Assembly (NCBI GenBank): GCA_049299095.1
Contig: JBAQWV010000145.1
Coordinates: 1 to 41,886, forward strand
Direction: 5' to 3'
Source: JAAEKA01 sp049299095
GTDB lineage: Bacteria > Chloroflexota > Anaerolineae > JAAEKA01
DNA: 41,886 nt
The number at the start of each line of letters is the position of its first letter. Position 1 is the first letter of the stretch. A program made the translations under genes and the position numbers. This document shows positions 17,652 through 26,113 of the stretch, piece after piece. The notes beneath the pieces were generated by a model. The model did not search any database. It was not told where the DNA came from and saw only the letters and a program-made list of their open reading frames with translations.

Positions 17652-18389
17652 CTACTCCTGTGCCACGGGCGCGGCCAGCTTGACATCTCCCTGCCACAGA
17701 CGCTTGCGGAAGGCCCACAACTCACGGAAGGCACGCTTGATGACATCGGGGCGCGCGCCGGTTTGTGCGCCTGCGGTGCGGGGCAGGTGACTGACCGGCA
17801 CCTCGACAATGCGCACGCCGGCGCGCTTGGAGAGTACCAGCCACTCGGCGCTGAACGCGGCCCCGCGTGAGACAATGCTGGGGGCAACACGCTCGAAAGC
17901 CTCGCGGCGCACCAGCTTAAACGCGCAGTCAATGTCGCGTGCCGTGTAGCCAAAGAGCAGCGTGACCAGCGAACTCCAGCCGTGACCAAAGAGCACACGC
18001 TTGGGAGGGTCGCGGCGCGGCGAGCGGTATCCCACGACCATGTCGCCTTCGGACAGATGTGCCGTGAGCCGATCAATTTCTTCCAACTTGAACTGACGGT
18101 CGGAATCGGTGAAGAAGATCACGTCTTTGGTGGCGTTGCTCAAAGCCGTGAAAACCGCTGCGCCGTAGCCTTGATTGACGACGTGATCCACCGGTTTGAG
18201 CTGGGGATATTGCAGGGCCAGCTCGCGCAGCACGGCGCCAGTGCGGTCTTTGCTGCCATCGTTGGTGACGACGATCTCGAAATCGGTAAAGCGCGGCTGC
18301 ATGATGGCCACCACGTCCGCGATCATGGCGGGAAGGTTGGCCTCTTCGTTGTACGCAGGCATGCAGACCGATAAGCTAAAGTTGTTCAA
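17652..18389 (-). CDS. GT2-family glycosyltransferase (polyprenyl-phosphate sugar synthase-like)
   Basis: 245 residues, the usual length of dolichol/polyprenyl-phosphate mannose or glucose synthases without a membrane domain. 'SVCMPAYNEEANLPAMI' and 'FEIVVTNDGSKDRTGAVL' form the GT-A nucleotide site; 'VIFFTDSDRQFKLEEID' has the DxD metal ligand; 'RDIDCAFKLVRREAFERV' is the acceptor loop. It would make a lipid-linked sugar that the membrane glycosyltransferase downstream could use. First gene of the minus-strand envelope run, with a near-consensus promoter about 90 bp upstream. Confidence 0.88.
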   Translation of the reverse strand: MNNFSLSVCMPAYNEEANLPAMIADVVAIMQPRFTDFEIVVTNDGSKDRTGAVLRELALQYPQLKPVDHVVNQGYGAAVFTALSNATKDVIFFTDSDRQFKLEEIDRLTAHLSEGDMVVGYRSPRRDPPKRVLFGHGWSSLVTLLFGYTARDIDCAFKLVRREAFERVAPSIVSRGAAFSAEWLVLSKRAGVRIVEVPVSHLPRTAGAQTGARPDVIKRAFRELWAFRKRLWQGDVKLAAPVAQE

Positions 18390-18476
18390 CAGAGTTTCCT
18401 GACCTTGTTAGGCAATATTGGAAAAGCATCACGAAAAAAAATCGCGGCCTTGTGTTATTTGAAACGTAACAGAAGG

Positions 18477-18505
18477 ATTATACGTTCCCCATGCGCGGCG
18501 GTCAA
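18477..18505 (-). promoter_or_regulatory. promoter of the envelope-glycan operon
   Basis: Minus strand: TTGACC (18505-18500), 17-bp spacer, TATAAT (18482-18477), giving a leader of about 80 nt. It lies between the GIY-YIG gene and the GT2 gene. Confidence 0.75.
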
Positions 18506-18540
18506 AGTCTGGCGGGCGGGAATTTGCGGGAAGGGGATGT

Positions 18541-18804
18541 TCAGATCCCGGTGCGGATCAGGCGTTCCTTGTAGGCGCGGCCTTTGCGCTTGATCTCTTC
18601 CTCGCGACGCATGGCCGCGGAGCGGTCGGGCTGCACCTCGTGGTATACCAGCTCCACCGGCCCGCGCTGCCGCGTGTAGGCCGCGCCGCGGCCGGCGTTG
18701 TGCATCGCCACACGGCGCGGCACATCGTAAGTCCAGCCGGTGTAGAGTGTGCCGTCTACACAGCGCACGATATAGACGTAGGCAATGGGGGGGGATGCGG
18801 TCAT
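18541..18804 (-). CDS. GIY-YIG nuclease-family protein (UPF0213/YhbQ type)
   Basis: 87 residues, a complete stand-alone GIY-YIG domain. 'YVYIVRCVDGTLYTGWTYD' carries the paired Tyr segments (the GIY and YIG positions are YIV and YTG here), 'VPRRVAMHNAG' the conserved Arg/His helix and 'VELVYHEVQPDRSAAMRREE' the region of the catalytic Glu. Such small proteins are widespread and of unclear cellular role, possibly DNA repair or mobile-element remnants. The nearest downstream feature is the envelope-operon promoter, so it is probably transcribed alone. Confidence 0.88.
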   Translation of the reverse strand: MTASPPIAYVYIVRCVDGTLYTGWTYDVPRRVAMHNAGRGAAYTRQRGPVELVYHEVQPDRSAAMRREEEIKRKGRAYKERLIRTGI

Positions 18805-18854
18805 GCAACCAGTGTAATAGCTGGGGAGAAAATCGCCAAAATGTGACGACGGTG

Positions 18855-18877
18855 ATCGTGACGCGCCGCGTCACGAT
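18855..18877. promoter_or_regulatory. 23-bp perfect palindrome abutting the -35 box (putative operator)
   Basis: ATCGTGACGCG (18855-18865), central C, CGCGTCACGAT (18867-18877). It ends exactly where the -35 hexamer of the HdrD-like gene begins. GTGA and TCAC are 9 bp apart, so it does not fit the 6-bp CRP/FNR spacing. A position just upstream of -35 suits an activator; the protein is unknown. Confidence 0.65.
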
Positions 18878-18906
18878 TTGGTTATTGCGTACCTTTCTTG
18901 TATAAT
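18878..18906 (+). promoter_or_regulatory. promoter of the HdrD-like iron-sulfur membrane protein
   Basis: TTGGTT (18878-18883), 17-bp spacer, TATAAT (18901-18906). The leader of about 128 nt contains two small hairpins: CTATGAC/GTCATAG (18937-18954) and AACACC/GGTGTT (18982-18997). The start codon at 19041 has AGGAG 7 nt upstream. Confidence 0.7.
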
Positions 18907-19040
18907 GTGCCACAAATGCCCCACATTCTGCGCTATCTATGACCTGCGTCATAGCCAGCACAGCAGATTTGCGCTAGACTAAACACCAGGTGGTGTTGTG
19001 AGCAACAGTCACTAGTTCTCATTCCCGGAAGGAGCCTTCC

Positions 19041-21059
19041 ATGTTTCGGCTAACTCCCATTGAAATGCTTCTGTTTCTGATTGCGGTGGTCGCGTCGCTG
19101 TATTTTGGCTATCGCGGCTTCAAGCGGGTCTTCCAGATCATTCAGCGCGGCCAGGGCGAGCCGCCGATCAAGGAAATTCCCAAGCGTCTGTGGAATGCCG
19201 CAGTGCAGTGGATTGGTCTGTTGCCCACCTGGCGCGCGCGCCCCGGAGCCAGTTTCATGCACGCCCTGATTGCCTGGGCTTTCATGTTCTATTTCCTCGT
19301 CAACGCGCTGGATGTGTTGCGCGGCTACACCGGCTGGGTGGTGCCCGGCGCAGTTGGCAATGTCTATCGCCTGCTGGCCGATCTTCTCAGCGTAGGCGCG
19401 CTGGTGGCTATGACGTGGTTCTTGCTGCGCCGTTTCGTCTTCAAAGCACCTGAACTGACTTATCACGACAATATCAAGCTGACCGAGCAGGTCAAAAACG
19501 GGCGCATCCGCCGTGACTCGCTGATCGTCGGCCTGTTCATTCTGGCGCACATCGGCTTCCGCTTCCTGGGCGAGAGCTTCGAGGTGGCGCAGCACGCCGA
19601 CCGCTGGCAGCCGTTTGCCAGCGCCGTTAGCAATTTGTGGGGCGGCATGAGCCACGGCACGCTGAACGTTATGCAGCACCTGGCCTGGTGGATTGCCCTC
19701 GGCCTGATCCTGGCCTTCATCCCCTACTTCCCCTACACCAAACACATCCACTTGATGATGTCGGGCCTCAACTTCCTGCTCAAGCCGGAGCGTACTTCAC
19801 GCGGCGAGCTGGAGCCGATCAATATGGAAGATGAGACCATTGAGCAGTTTGGCGTCGCCCGCCTGGAGGAACTGCCCTGGAAGCATGTGCTGGATGCCTA
19901 TTCGTGCATCATGTGCAACCGCTGCCAGGATGTGTGCCCGGCCTACACCACCGGCAAGGAGCTGTCCCCCTCCGCGCTGGAGATCAACAAGCGCATGTTC
20001 ATCAACGCCAATGACGCGGCGCTGGCTGGCGGCGCTGCTACGCCGCCGCTGCTGGATTACGCGTTGAGCGAATCGGCGTTGTGGGCCTGCACAGCCTGCG
20101 GCGCGTGCATCCAGGTGTGTCCGGTGGGCAACGAGCCGATGTTCGACCTGATGTACATGCGGCGCAACCAGATGATGATGGAAAACAATTTCCCGCACGA
20201 GTTGCAGGCCGCGTACAAGGGTATGGAACGCTCCGGCAATCCGTGGAATCTGGCGCGACGCGACCGCATGAAGTGGGCCGATGGCCTGGATATCCCCACG
20301 GTTGAGGAAAAGCCCGATTTCGATGTGTTGTGGTGGGTGGGGTGTGCGCCGTCGTATGACATGCGCGCCCAAAGCACCGCGCGTGCGTTCGCCGAAGTGC
20401 TGCAAGCCACTCACACCAACTATGCGGTGCTGGGCGAAATGGAAAATTGCACCGGTGACTCGGCCCGTCGCTCCGGCAACGAAGCGCTGTTCTACGAAAT
20501 GGCGATGGCGAACATCGAAACGCTCAACGAATTTATGGGCGGCGACAAGCCCAAGCGCATCGTCACTACCTGCCCACACTGTATGCACACGCTGGGCAAA
20601 GAATATCACCAGTACGGCGGCAAGTATGAAGTCATCCACAGCACGCAGTTAATCGCGGAGATGATGGAGCAGGGCAAGCTGCGGCTGACTGGCGATGCGG
20701 TCAAGGGCGGCCTGACCCTGCACGATCCTTGCTATCTGGGCCGTATGAATGATGTCGTAGCCGCGCCGCGGGCAGTGTTGCAAGGGGCTAACGGCGGCTT
20801 CGTCGAAATGCCGCGCCACGGCGAACAGTCCTTCTGCTGCGGTGCAGGTGGCGCGCAGATGTGGAAAGAAGAAGAGCACGGCACAGCCGCGGTCAATATG
20901 ACCCGCTATCAGGAAGCGGCCGCCCTGGATGTGAAGACCATCGCGGTCGGCTGCCCCTTCTGCCTCACGATGTTGACCGATGCCTCCAAGCAGGCCGATC
21001 AGGGGATCGAGGTGAAAGACATCGTGGAACTGGTAGCCAGCGGACTACCCAAACCGTAA
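19041..21059 (+). CDS. membrane-bound HdrD-like (Fe-S)-binding oxidoreductase
   Basis: 672 residues in two parts. Residues 1-245 have five to six membrane helices with candidate haem or quinone histidines (H74 'SFMHALIAW', H170 'ILAHIGFRF', H205, H213), as in HdrE/NarI-like domains. Residues 285-365 hold two [4Fe-4S] motifs: C289/C292/C295/C299P and C350/C353/C356/C360P. The rest has two CCG domains ('ENCTGDS...TCPHC' and 'DPCYLGR...FCCGAGG...GCPFC'), as in heterodisulfide reductase subunit D. It should move electrons between a cytoplasmic donor and the quinone pool. Etf or acyl-CoA dehydrogenase genes that often accompany this fusion are absent here. Monocistronic. Confidence 0.88.
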   Translation: MFRLTPIEMLLFLIAVVASLYFGYRGFKRVFQIIQRGQGEPPIKEIPKRLWNAAVQWIGLLPTWRARPGASFMHALIAWAFMFYFLVNALDVLRGYTGWVVPGAVGNVYRLLADLLSVGALVAMTWFLLRRFVFKAPELTYHDNIKLTEQVKNGRIRRDSLIVGLFILAHIGFRFLGESFEVAQHADRWQPFASAVSNLWGGMSHGTLNVMQHLAWWIALGLILAFIPYFPYTKHIHLMMSGLNFLLKPERTSRGELEPINMEDETIEQFGVARLEELPWKHVLDAYSCIMCNRCQDVCPAYTTGKELSPSALEINKRMFINANDAALAGGAATPPLLDYALSESALWACTACGACIQVCPVGNEPMFDLMYMRRNQMMMENNFPHELQAAYKGMERSGNPWNLARRDRMKWADGLDIPTVEEKPDFDVLWWVGCAPSYDMRAQSTARAFAEVLQATHTNYAVLGEMENCTGDSARRSGNEALFYEMAMANIETLNEFMGGDKPKRIVTTCPHCMHTLGKEYHQYGGKYEVIHSTQLIAEMMEQGKLRLTGDAVKGGLTLHDPCYLGRMNDVVAAPRAVLQGANGGFVEMPRHGEQSFCCGAGGAQMWKEEEHGTAAVNMTRYQEAAALDVKTIAVGCPFCLTMLTDASKQADQGIEVKDIVELVASGLPKP

Positions 21060-21102
21060 CCAAACAGAGTGGGTCGGTTGACCTGCCCTGATGGTTCCAA
21101 AG

Positions 21103-21138
21103 CAAAGCGCGGTAGGCAATTGCCTACCGCGTGCTTTT
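21103..21138 (+). terminator. rho-independent terminator of the HdrD-like gene
   Basis: Perfect 11-bp stem GCGGTAGGCAA/TTGCCTACCGC (21109-21130), followed by GTGCTTTTTT. Confidence 0.88.
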
Positions 21139-21148
21139 TTAACAAATA

Positions 21149-21191
21149 AATCGGCGGCTGACAGGCTTTTATGCCCTGCCAACCGCCGATT
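21149..21191 (-). terminator. terminator hairpin of the CBS-ACT gene
   Basis: AATCGGCGG (21149-21157) pairs with CCGCCGATT (21183-21191), with a further inner CAGG/CCTG pair. Read on the minus strand it is followed by ATTTATTT. It lies 22 bp beyond the CBS-ACT stop. Confidence 0.65.
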
Positions 21192-21213
21192 TTGTCTAGC
21201 GTATCGTTGAAGG

Positions 21214-21855
21214 TTAATTCGTGCGGATGTCGCGCACTTCTAACACATGCGTAGCCAGGGCCGCGCGTAGTGTGTCCTCGCTGACGCCCGCCACCTTGAT
21301 CATCAACTCCGCAGAACCGGGGTCGTCACCGGCAAAGGTACCCAACGCAATAATGTTGCCCCCTGCGTCGTAGATCGCCTTGCTCAAGGCCGCGATTTCG
21401 CCCGCCTGGTTCGGCACCAGCACGCTGATGCGTGCGCCCTGCTGCCGCGCGCCCATCATCTCCAGCATGATCTTGAACAGGTCGGTTTCGGTGATCATGC
21501 CGACTACCTTGCCGTCCAGCGTCACCGGCAAGCCGCCGATCTTGTTATCAATCATCAGCCGCGCGGCCTCTTCAATCGGGGTGTCCTCGCTAATCGTCAT
21601 CACGTTCTTGGTCATCACCTGGCTGACCTTGATCTTGCTGACCAGATAGCTAATTTCCCACACGCTGAGCAGTGTGGCTTGCGTGGGCGATGCGTTGAGC
21701 AGATCACCTTCCGTCACAATGCCAACCAGCTTGCCGTTTTGGATCACCGGCGCGCGGCGGATATGCTCTCGGCGCATGAAAGCCTGCGCATCCAGAGCGG
21801 ACATATCGGGGGATACCGTTAAAACCGGATGTGACATTCGTTCGCCGACTAGCAT
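21214..21855 (-). CDS. tandem CBS domain + ACT domain protein (AcuB-like)
   Basis: 213 residues from the ATG at 21855, which has AGGAGGT 3 nt upstream; the ATG at 21876 is less well placed. Residues 1-55: CBS1 ('MSHPVLTVSPDMSALDAQAF', 'GIVTEGDLL'). Residues 75-130: CBS2 ('VMTKNVMTISEDTPIEEAAR', 'VVGMITETDLFKIM'). Residues 140-210: ACT domain ('ISVLVPNQAGEIAALSKAIY'). CBS pairs bind adenine nucleotides and ACT domains bind amino acids or similar ligands, so it is likely a small-molecule sensor. This arrangement is often annotated AcuB-like; the link to acetoin metabolism is not supported here. Transcribed alone. Confidence 0.85.
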   Translation of the reverse strand: MLVGERMSHPVLTVSPDMSALDAQAFMRREHIRRAPVIQNGKLVGIVTEGDLLNASPTQATLLSVWEISYLVSKIKVSQVMTKNVMTISEDTPIEEAARLMIDNKIGGLPVTLDGKVVGMITETDLFKIMLEMMGARQQGARISVLVPNQAGEIAALSKAIYDAGGNIIALGTFAGDDPGSAELMIKVAGVSEDTLRAALATHVLEVRDIRTN

Positions 21856-21975
21856 GAGACCTCCTGTAACAGGCAAAAAGTGAATAAGCTGCTCAAAAGC
21901 AGGGGAATTATAGCATCAGGCGGGACAAGCCACAAACGCCACGGGACCATGTCGCACAACTGACTTTCCCGCTTC

Positions 21976-22803
21976 TTACGCCAGTAGTGCCTGCAATGGT
22001 GCGATGAGCGGCGCGGCAGCGGCACGGCCACGCGCCAGCACATCCGCGGATTTTGGCAGCACGTAGTCTGTCTCCGCCAAATCCGGCTCGATCACGAAAT
22101 CGGCACGGTCTAGCGAATCGCCCGCGCGCATCACCAACGCACTGAGGGCCGCGCTGCCGGCCCAAAACGGGTTGGACGGCAACTGCGCGCCCACCGGCAT
22201 GATGTTCACCGCCACCACCACGTCCGCGCCCATGTCGCGCAGCACCTGCACCAACAGGTTGTTGCTGGCAAAGCCATCACACAACAGCCGCCCGCGCCAG
22301 CGGGTGGGGGCAACCAACCCCGGCACCGACGCGCTGGCGCGCACAGCATGAACCACGCGGCCGCTGGTGATCACCACCGGTTCACCGGTGATGATGTCGG
22401 TGGCGCCGATTGCCAGTGGCTTGGGGAGTTGGTCAAAGGTCAGATCGCCCAGTTTGCGAATCAAAAACGTTTCCAGTTTGCTGAAATCCACCAGCCCCAG
22501 CTTTCTGGTTCCCCAGCGACCCGGCAGCGGCAGGATGGGCGCAGCAATGCGCGGCCAGGTGAAGTTATTGGAAAGCTCCTCCATCCCGGCCACATCCAGC
22601 CCGCTGGCGTAGGCTGCGGCGGCCAGCGCGCCCGCGCTAACGCCACTGACGAAATCGGCGTGAATTCCAGCGGCATCCAGTGCCTGGATGACGCCGATGT
22701 GCGCGTGCCCGCGCGCTACGCCGCCTGACAGCGCCAGCCCCAACCGCCTGCGTTGCCGCCAAACCGGCGCCTCTGGCCGAATCGTAGCCGATGGGTCTGT
22801 CAT
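21976..22803 (-). CDS. patatin-like phospholipase (RssA/NTE-type)
   Basis: 275 residues from the ATG at 22803. Oxyanion loop 'LALSGGVARGHAHIGV' (about 23-38), nucleophile elbow G54-V-S56-A-G58 and catalytic Asp in 'LLCDGF' (D176) give the complete Ser-Asp dyad of patatins. A lysophospholipase or acyl-hydrolase role on membrane lipids is expected. No signal peptide. The start overlaps the stop of the aldehyde oxidoreductase gene (ATGA, 22800-22803), so translation is coupled. Confidence 0.9.
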   Translation of the reverse strand: MTDPSATIRPEAPVWRQRRRLGLALSGGVARGHAHIGVIQALDAAGIHADFVSGVSAGALAAAAYASGLDVAGMEELSNNFTWPRIAAPILPLPGRWGTRKLGLVDFSKLETFLIRKLGDLTFDQLPKPLAIGATDIITGEPVVITSGRVVHAVRASASVPGLVAPTRWRGRLLCDGFASNNLLVQVLRDMGADVVVAVNIMPVGAQLPSNPFWAGSAALSALVMRAGDSLDRADFVIEPDLAETDYVLPKSADVLARGRAAAAPLIAPLQALLA

Positions 22804-24713
22804 GCCGACAGCTCCTGCGCGGGCCACAGTTCTGCGGCCCACGCCTCCAGATCGAGACGTTGCAGCGTGGCGGGCAGCGGCTTGCCGGTGATCGGATCCC
22901 AGCCGCGCACGTCGTAGTACAGGCCCAGCAACGTGTCCATGTCGGGCACATAGCCTTCGGTGCCGCCGGTTTCAATGCGCGCTTGCAGCAGTTTGGGCAG
23001 ACGATCATCGCCGCGCGTTGCACCCAGGCGGAAGTTCAATGCGCGCTTCAGCACGCTGATGCGCTCGCCCAACTGCATAATACCGGCGTAGTCCACATTC
23101 CAACCGGTCAGCGTATTGAGCAGGCCGACCAAATTTTCAGCCTGCACATCCTCGAAATGACACATAATCACCGAGTTGGTAAAGCTGCGATAATCCATCG
23201 TGTTGGCTGCCAGTTGGGCGACCTCGCGGGTTTCATCGTGCCGTTCCAGCAAATCTAGCCCCAGCTCCGGCACAATGCGCCCGCGCAGCACTTCGTAATA
23301 ATCACCGGCCATGTGACAGGCGCCGCGGCTGGTGGTGGCATATACCAATGCTTGACCGGAAAATGCACGCGGGTCGTGGAAGGGTGCTTCCAGCCCTTTC
23401 ACGGTGATCGCCAGCTCTGGCACGCCAAAATGCCGCGCCACCGCGTCCGCGCCTTCTGCCAACAAATCGCCCAGCCCCTGCCGCAATGCGATGCGTTCCA
23501 CCAGCTCCAGCGCGGGCTGCGCCTCGCCCCAGGTCAGGTCGCGGCCTTCCGTATCGGCCCGCGTGATGATGCCCTGATTGTACAGATAGTAGAGCAGGCC
23601 AATCGTGTGTGCAGTGGAGATCGTATCGAGGCCGTGCAGGTTGCACAGATGGCCGGCCAGGGCCGCGGCTTCCAGGTCGTTGGCGCCGAGCAGCGAACTG
23701 AACCCGACTGCGGTTTCGTACTCTGGCCCATCCACTTTCGGATGCTCGCTGCCGGTCACAGCGCTGCGCTCCACGGTGTAATGGTTTAGGTGAATTTCCC
23801 GGCCACAAGAAATGGGACAGCGGAAGCAAGGCACTTGGCGGTCGAGCATAGTATCCAGCAGCGTGGCGCTGTTGATGGTGGCTTCAATCTTCGGATCTTC
23901 GCTGGCTGTGTAATAGCGCACCGGCGTATCGCCGTACATAAAACCCACATCAGCGCCGAGGATCGTGCCGGTCATGCGCAAGCCGACCACAAAAATATCG
24001 TCCACCACGAAGCGCATAGCCGCGCGCAGGTAGTTTTTATAGCCCGCGGGGTCGGCAGTCGGGATCTCCGACTTGCCGCCGCAGGCAATCGCCTTGAGCC
24101 GTTTGCTGCCCATCACCGCGCCGAGGCCTGTGCGCGCGGCCGCACGGCCGTGATCATTCATCACCGCGGCGTACTTGACCAAATTCTCGCCAGCCGCGCC
24201 GATAGTTGCCACGCGCACGCGCAGCTTGTTTTCAGCAGAGGCCAATTCCTGTTCCACGCGATCTTGCGTGTCGTAGTGGTTCAGTCCCCAGAGGTGCGTG
24301 GCGTCGTGCAGGGCCACCTGGCCGTGCAAGATGCTCAGGTACACTGGTTGCGGCGCTTGTCCTGTGATGATGATGCCATCATAGCCGGCATGGCGCAGCG
24401 CAGGCCCCCAGTAGCCGCCGCCGTTGGCTTCGCCTGTCAGGCGGGTGGCAGGGGAGCGCGCGACCACGCTGTAACGCCCCGAAGCCGGGGTTTGCGTGCC
24501 GACAAAGGGGCCGGTCATGAAGATCAGCGGATTATCCGGCCCCAGTGGGTCGGTGTCGCCGGTCACATAATCGGCCAGATAGCGTGCACCCAGGCCGCTG
24601 CCGCCGATAAACTGGCGCGCATAGTCGGCGTTGAGCGGCTCGTCCCACCAGCGACCAGCAGACAGGTCAACGCGCAAAATCTTACCGAGATAGCCGTGTA
24701 ATGCGATGGTCAT
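22800..24713 (-). CDS. aldehyde:ferredoxin oxidoreductase family protein (tungsten/molybdenum)
   Basis: 637 residues from the ATG at 24713; a TTG at 24755 is possible but has no better ribosome site. N-terminal 'LGKILRVDLSAGRWWDEPL' is the typical AOR start, 'FIGGSGLGARYLADYV' and 'TPASGRYSVVARSPATRLTG' follow, and the [4Fe-4S] motif is 'CFRCPISCGRE' with the later Cys in 'GACHMAGDYYEV'. The enzyme oxidises aldehydes to acids with ferredoxin, or reduces acids when ferredoxin is low-potential, using a tungsto- or molybdo-bispyranopterin. Substrate unknown. Flanked by a patatin (coupled) and an iron alcohol dehydrogenase. Confidence 0.93.
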   Translation of the reverse strand: MTIALHGYLGKILRVDLSAGRWWDEPLNADYARQFIGGSGLGARYLADYVTGDTDPLGPDNPLIFMTGPFVGTQTPASGRYSVVARSPATRLTGEANGGGYWGPALRHAGYDGIIITGQAPQPVYLSILHGQVALHDATHLWGLNHYDTQDRVEQELASAENKLRVRVATIGAAGENLVKYAAVMNDHGRAAARTGLGAVMGSKRLKAIACGGKSEIPTADPAGYKNYLRAAMRFVVDDIFVVGLRMTGTILGADVGFMYGDTPVRYYTASEDPKIEATINSATLLDTMLDRQVPCFRCPISCGREIHLNHYTVERSAVTGSEHPKVDGPEYETAVGFSSLLGANDLEAAALAGHLCNLHGLDTISTAHTIGLLYYLYNQGIITRADTEGRDLTWGEAQPALELVERIALRQGLGDLLAEGADAVARHFGVPELAITVKGLEAPFHDPRAFSGQALVYATTSRGACHMAGDYYEVLRGRIVPELGLDLLERHDETREVAQLAANTMDYRSFTNSVIMCHFEDVQAENLVGLLNTLTGWNVDYAGIMQLGERISVLKRALNFRLGATRGDDRLPKLLQARIETGGTEGYVPDMDTLLGLYYDVRGWDPITGKPLPATLQRLDLEAWAAELWPAQELSA

Positions 24714-24761
24714 AGGGGGCAAACTGGACGCCAACTCAACGGGAGATATTGACAAGCATCG

Positions 24762-24796
24762 TGCGTGCTGCCCAGTGACTTTCCAGGCAGCACGCA
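24762..24796. other. 11-bp hairpin between the alcohol dehydrogenase and aldehyde oxidoreductase genes
   Basis: TGCGTGCTGCC (24762-24772) and GGCAGCACGCA (24786-24796) with a 13-nt loop. There is no U-run. It is in the 95-bp gap between two minus-strand genes, so it may be an mRNA processing or partial-attenuation element that sets different levels of the two enzymes. Confidence 0.55.
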
Positions 24797-24808
24797 GGAA
24801 GTCAAACG

Positions 24809-25972
24809 TTAAAAATCAATCGAACGGCCGTCGTACGCGTAGCGGAACAGCTTGTCGAGATCGTCGTTGTCGGCGTAACGTGCATTAAAGAAGATTTGGT
24901 TGTCCGCCGCAGCGTTGGCGACCAGCTTGGGCAGCGCGTCCTCAAAGGCTGCGCGCTCAATACCCAGCGCGGCCAGACGCGTAGCAAAGTTGATCCCATC
25001 GGACAGGCTGCGGATCGCGCTGACCAGTTGCGCCGTGCCCTCTTCTTCATCGTCCGCGGGCAGGTGCAGGAAGTGAGCGATGTCGCCGTAGCGGGTGTCG
25101 CCGCCGTTGGCCGTGTATTCGATCACATAGGGCAGGAACAGACCCACCGCGCGGCCATGCGGCACATGGAGAACTGCGCCAAGCGAATGTCCCATCGCGT
25201 GTGCGAGGCCGAGCATCGAATTGCCGAAGGCCACGCCCGCGATGGTGGCAGCGTTGTGCATGTGGCCGCGGGCATCGGCATCGGAGCCGTCCGCATACGC
25301 GCGCGGCAGGTATTGGAAGACCAATTCGACGGCTTTCAAGGCCAGTCCGTCGCTGAAATCGTTGTGCAGCGTGCTGGTGTAGGCTTCCACCGCGTGCGTC
25401 AGCACATCCATGCCGGTGTCCGCGGTGATGCGGGCGGGCAGGCCCAGCACCAGCGACGAATCAACAATCGCCAGGTCGGGCAGCAATTCGGGTGTGCCCA
25501 TCGAGAGCTTCATCTGCGCTTCGAGGTCGGTCAGCACCGTGGCCCAGGTGGCTTCGGAGCCGGTGCCAGAGGTGGTGGGAATGGCGATCAACCGGGCTTT
25601 CTGGCGCAGGCCGTATTCTTCCATCGGGTTGATGGCCGCGGGGTCAGCGTCGGGGTTTTCATACAGCAGCCAGGCGGCCTTGGCTGCGTCCATGGCGGAA
25701 CCACCGCCCAGGCCGATGATCCAGTCAGGCTGCCAATCGGTCATCTGCTGGGCGGCGCGGCGCACTGTTTGCAGCGAGGGGTTGGGTTCGACCTCGGCAA
25801 AGACGGCGCTTTCCAGCCCGGCCGCGGCCAGTCGCTGCTGAACCCGTTCAACAAAACCAAACGCGACCATGTTGGCGTCGGTGACGAAAAAGGCGCGGCG
25901 GCCTTGCAGGTTTTCGAGATGCTCGAGTGCATCATCACCAAACACGACTTTGGGGCTGCTAAAAATCCACAT
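24809..25972 (-). CDS. iron-containing alcohol dehydrogenase (type III)
   Basis: 387 residues, family-typical. NAD(P) site 'GLGGGSAMDAAKAAW' (87-101), 'IPTTSGTGSEATWATVLTD' (131-149) and metal ligands D189 and H193 ('MDVLTHAVEAYTS'), H258 ('GLAHAMGHSLGA') and H272 ('HVPHGRAVG'). All four are present, so it should be active. It interconverts an aldehyde and an alcohol. With the aldehyde oxidoreductase 95 bp downstream it could complete an acid-aldehyde-alcohol route. Ribosome site AGGAGG 7 nt upstream. Confidence 0.93.
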   Translation of the reverse strand: MWIFSSPKVVFGDDALEHLENLQGRRAFFVTDANMVAFGFVERVQQRLAAAGLESAVFAEVEPNPSLQTVRRAAQQMTDWQPDWIIGLGGGSAMDAAKAAWLLYENPDADPAAINPMEEYGLRQKARLIAIPTTSGTGSEATWATVLTDLEAQMKLSMGTPELLPDLAIVDSSLVLGLPARITADTGMDVLTHAVEAYTSTLHNDFSDGLALKAVELVFQYLPRAYADGSDADARGHMHNAATIAGVAFGNSMLGLAHAMGHSLGAVLHVPHGRAVGLFLPYVIEYTANGGDTRYGDIAHFLHLPADDEEEGTAQLVSAIRSLSDGINFATRLAALGIERAAFEDALPKLVANAAADNQIFFNARYADNDDLDKLFRYAYDGRSIDF

Positions 25973-26076
25973 CCTGCGCCTCCTTCAAGGCTGCTGACGG
26001 TGTTGGCTGCAAGCGCAGCCAGACAAGCACGTTGCTTGCAGCGCGCTTGTCACAAGGGCATGTTGGATTGGAGAAA

Positions 26077-26102
26077 GAGCCGTGTTGACAAAAACACGGC
26101 TC
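26077..26102 (-). terminator. terminator-like hairpin after the SCP2 gene
   Basis: GAGCCGTGTT (26077-26086) / AACACGGCTC (26093-26102), 10-bp perfect stem, 6-nt loop. Read on the minus strand it is followed by TTTC, a weak U-tract. Confidence 0.6.
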
Positions 26103-26113
26103 GCTGGCTTGTC

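Noticed and set aside
18855..18877. CRP/FNR-type binding site
   Set aside because: GTGA and TCAC halves are separated by 9 bp, not the 6 bp between the pentamers of that family.
24762..24796. Rho-independent terminator or molybdenum-cofactor riboswitch ahead of the aldehyde oxidoreductase
   Set aside because: No U-run for a terminator, and too short and simple for the cofactor riboswitch.
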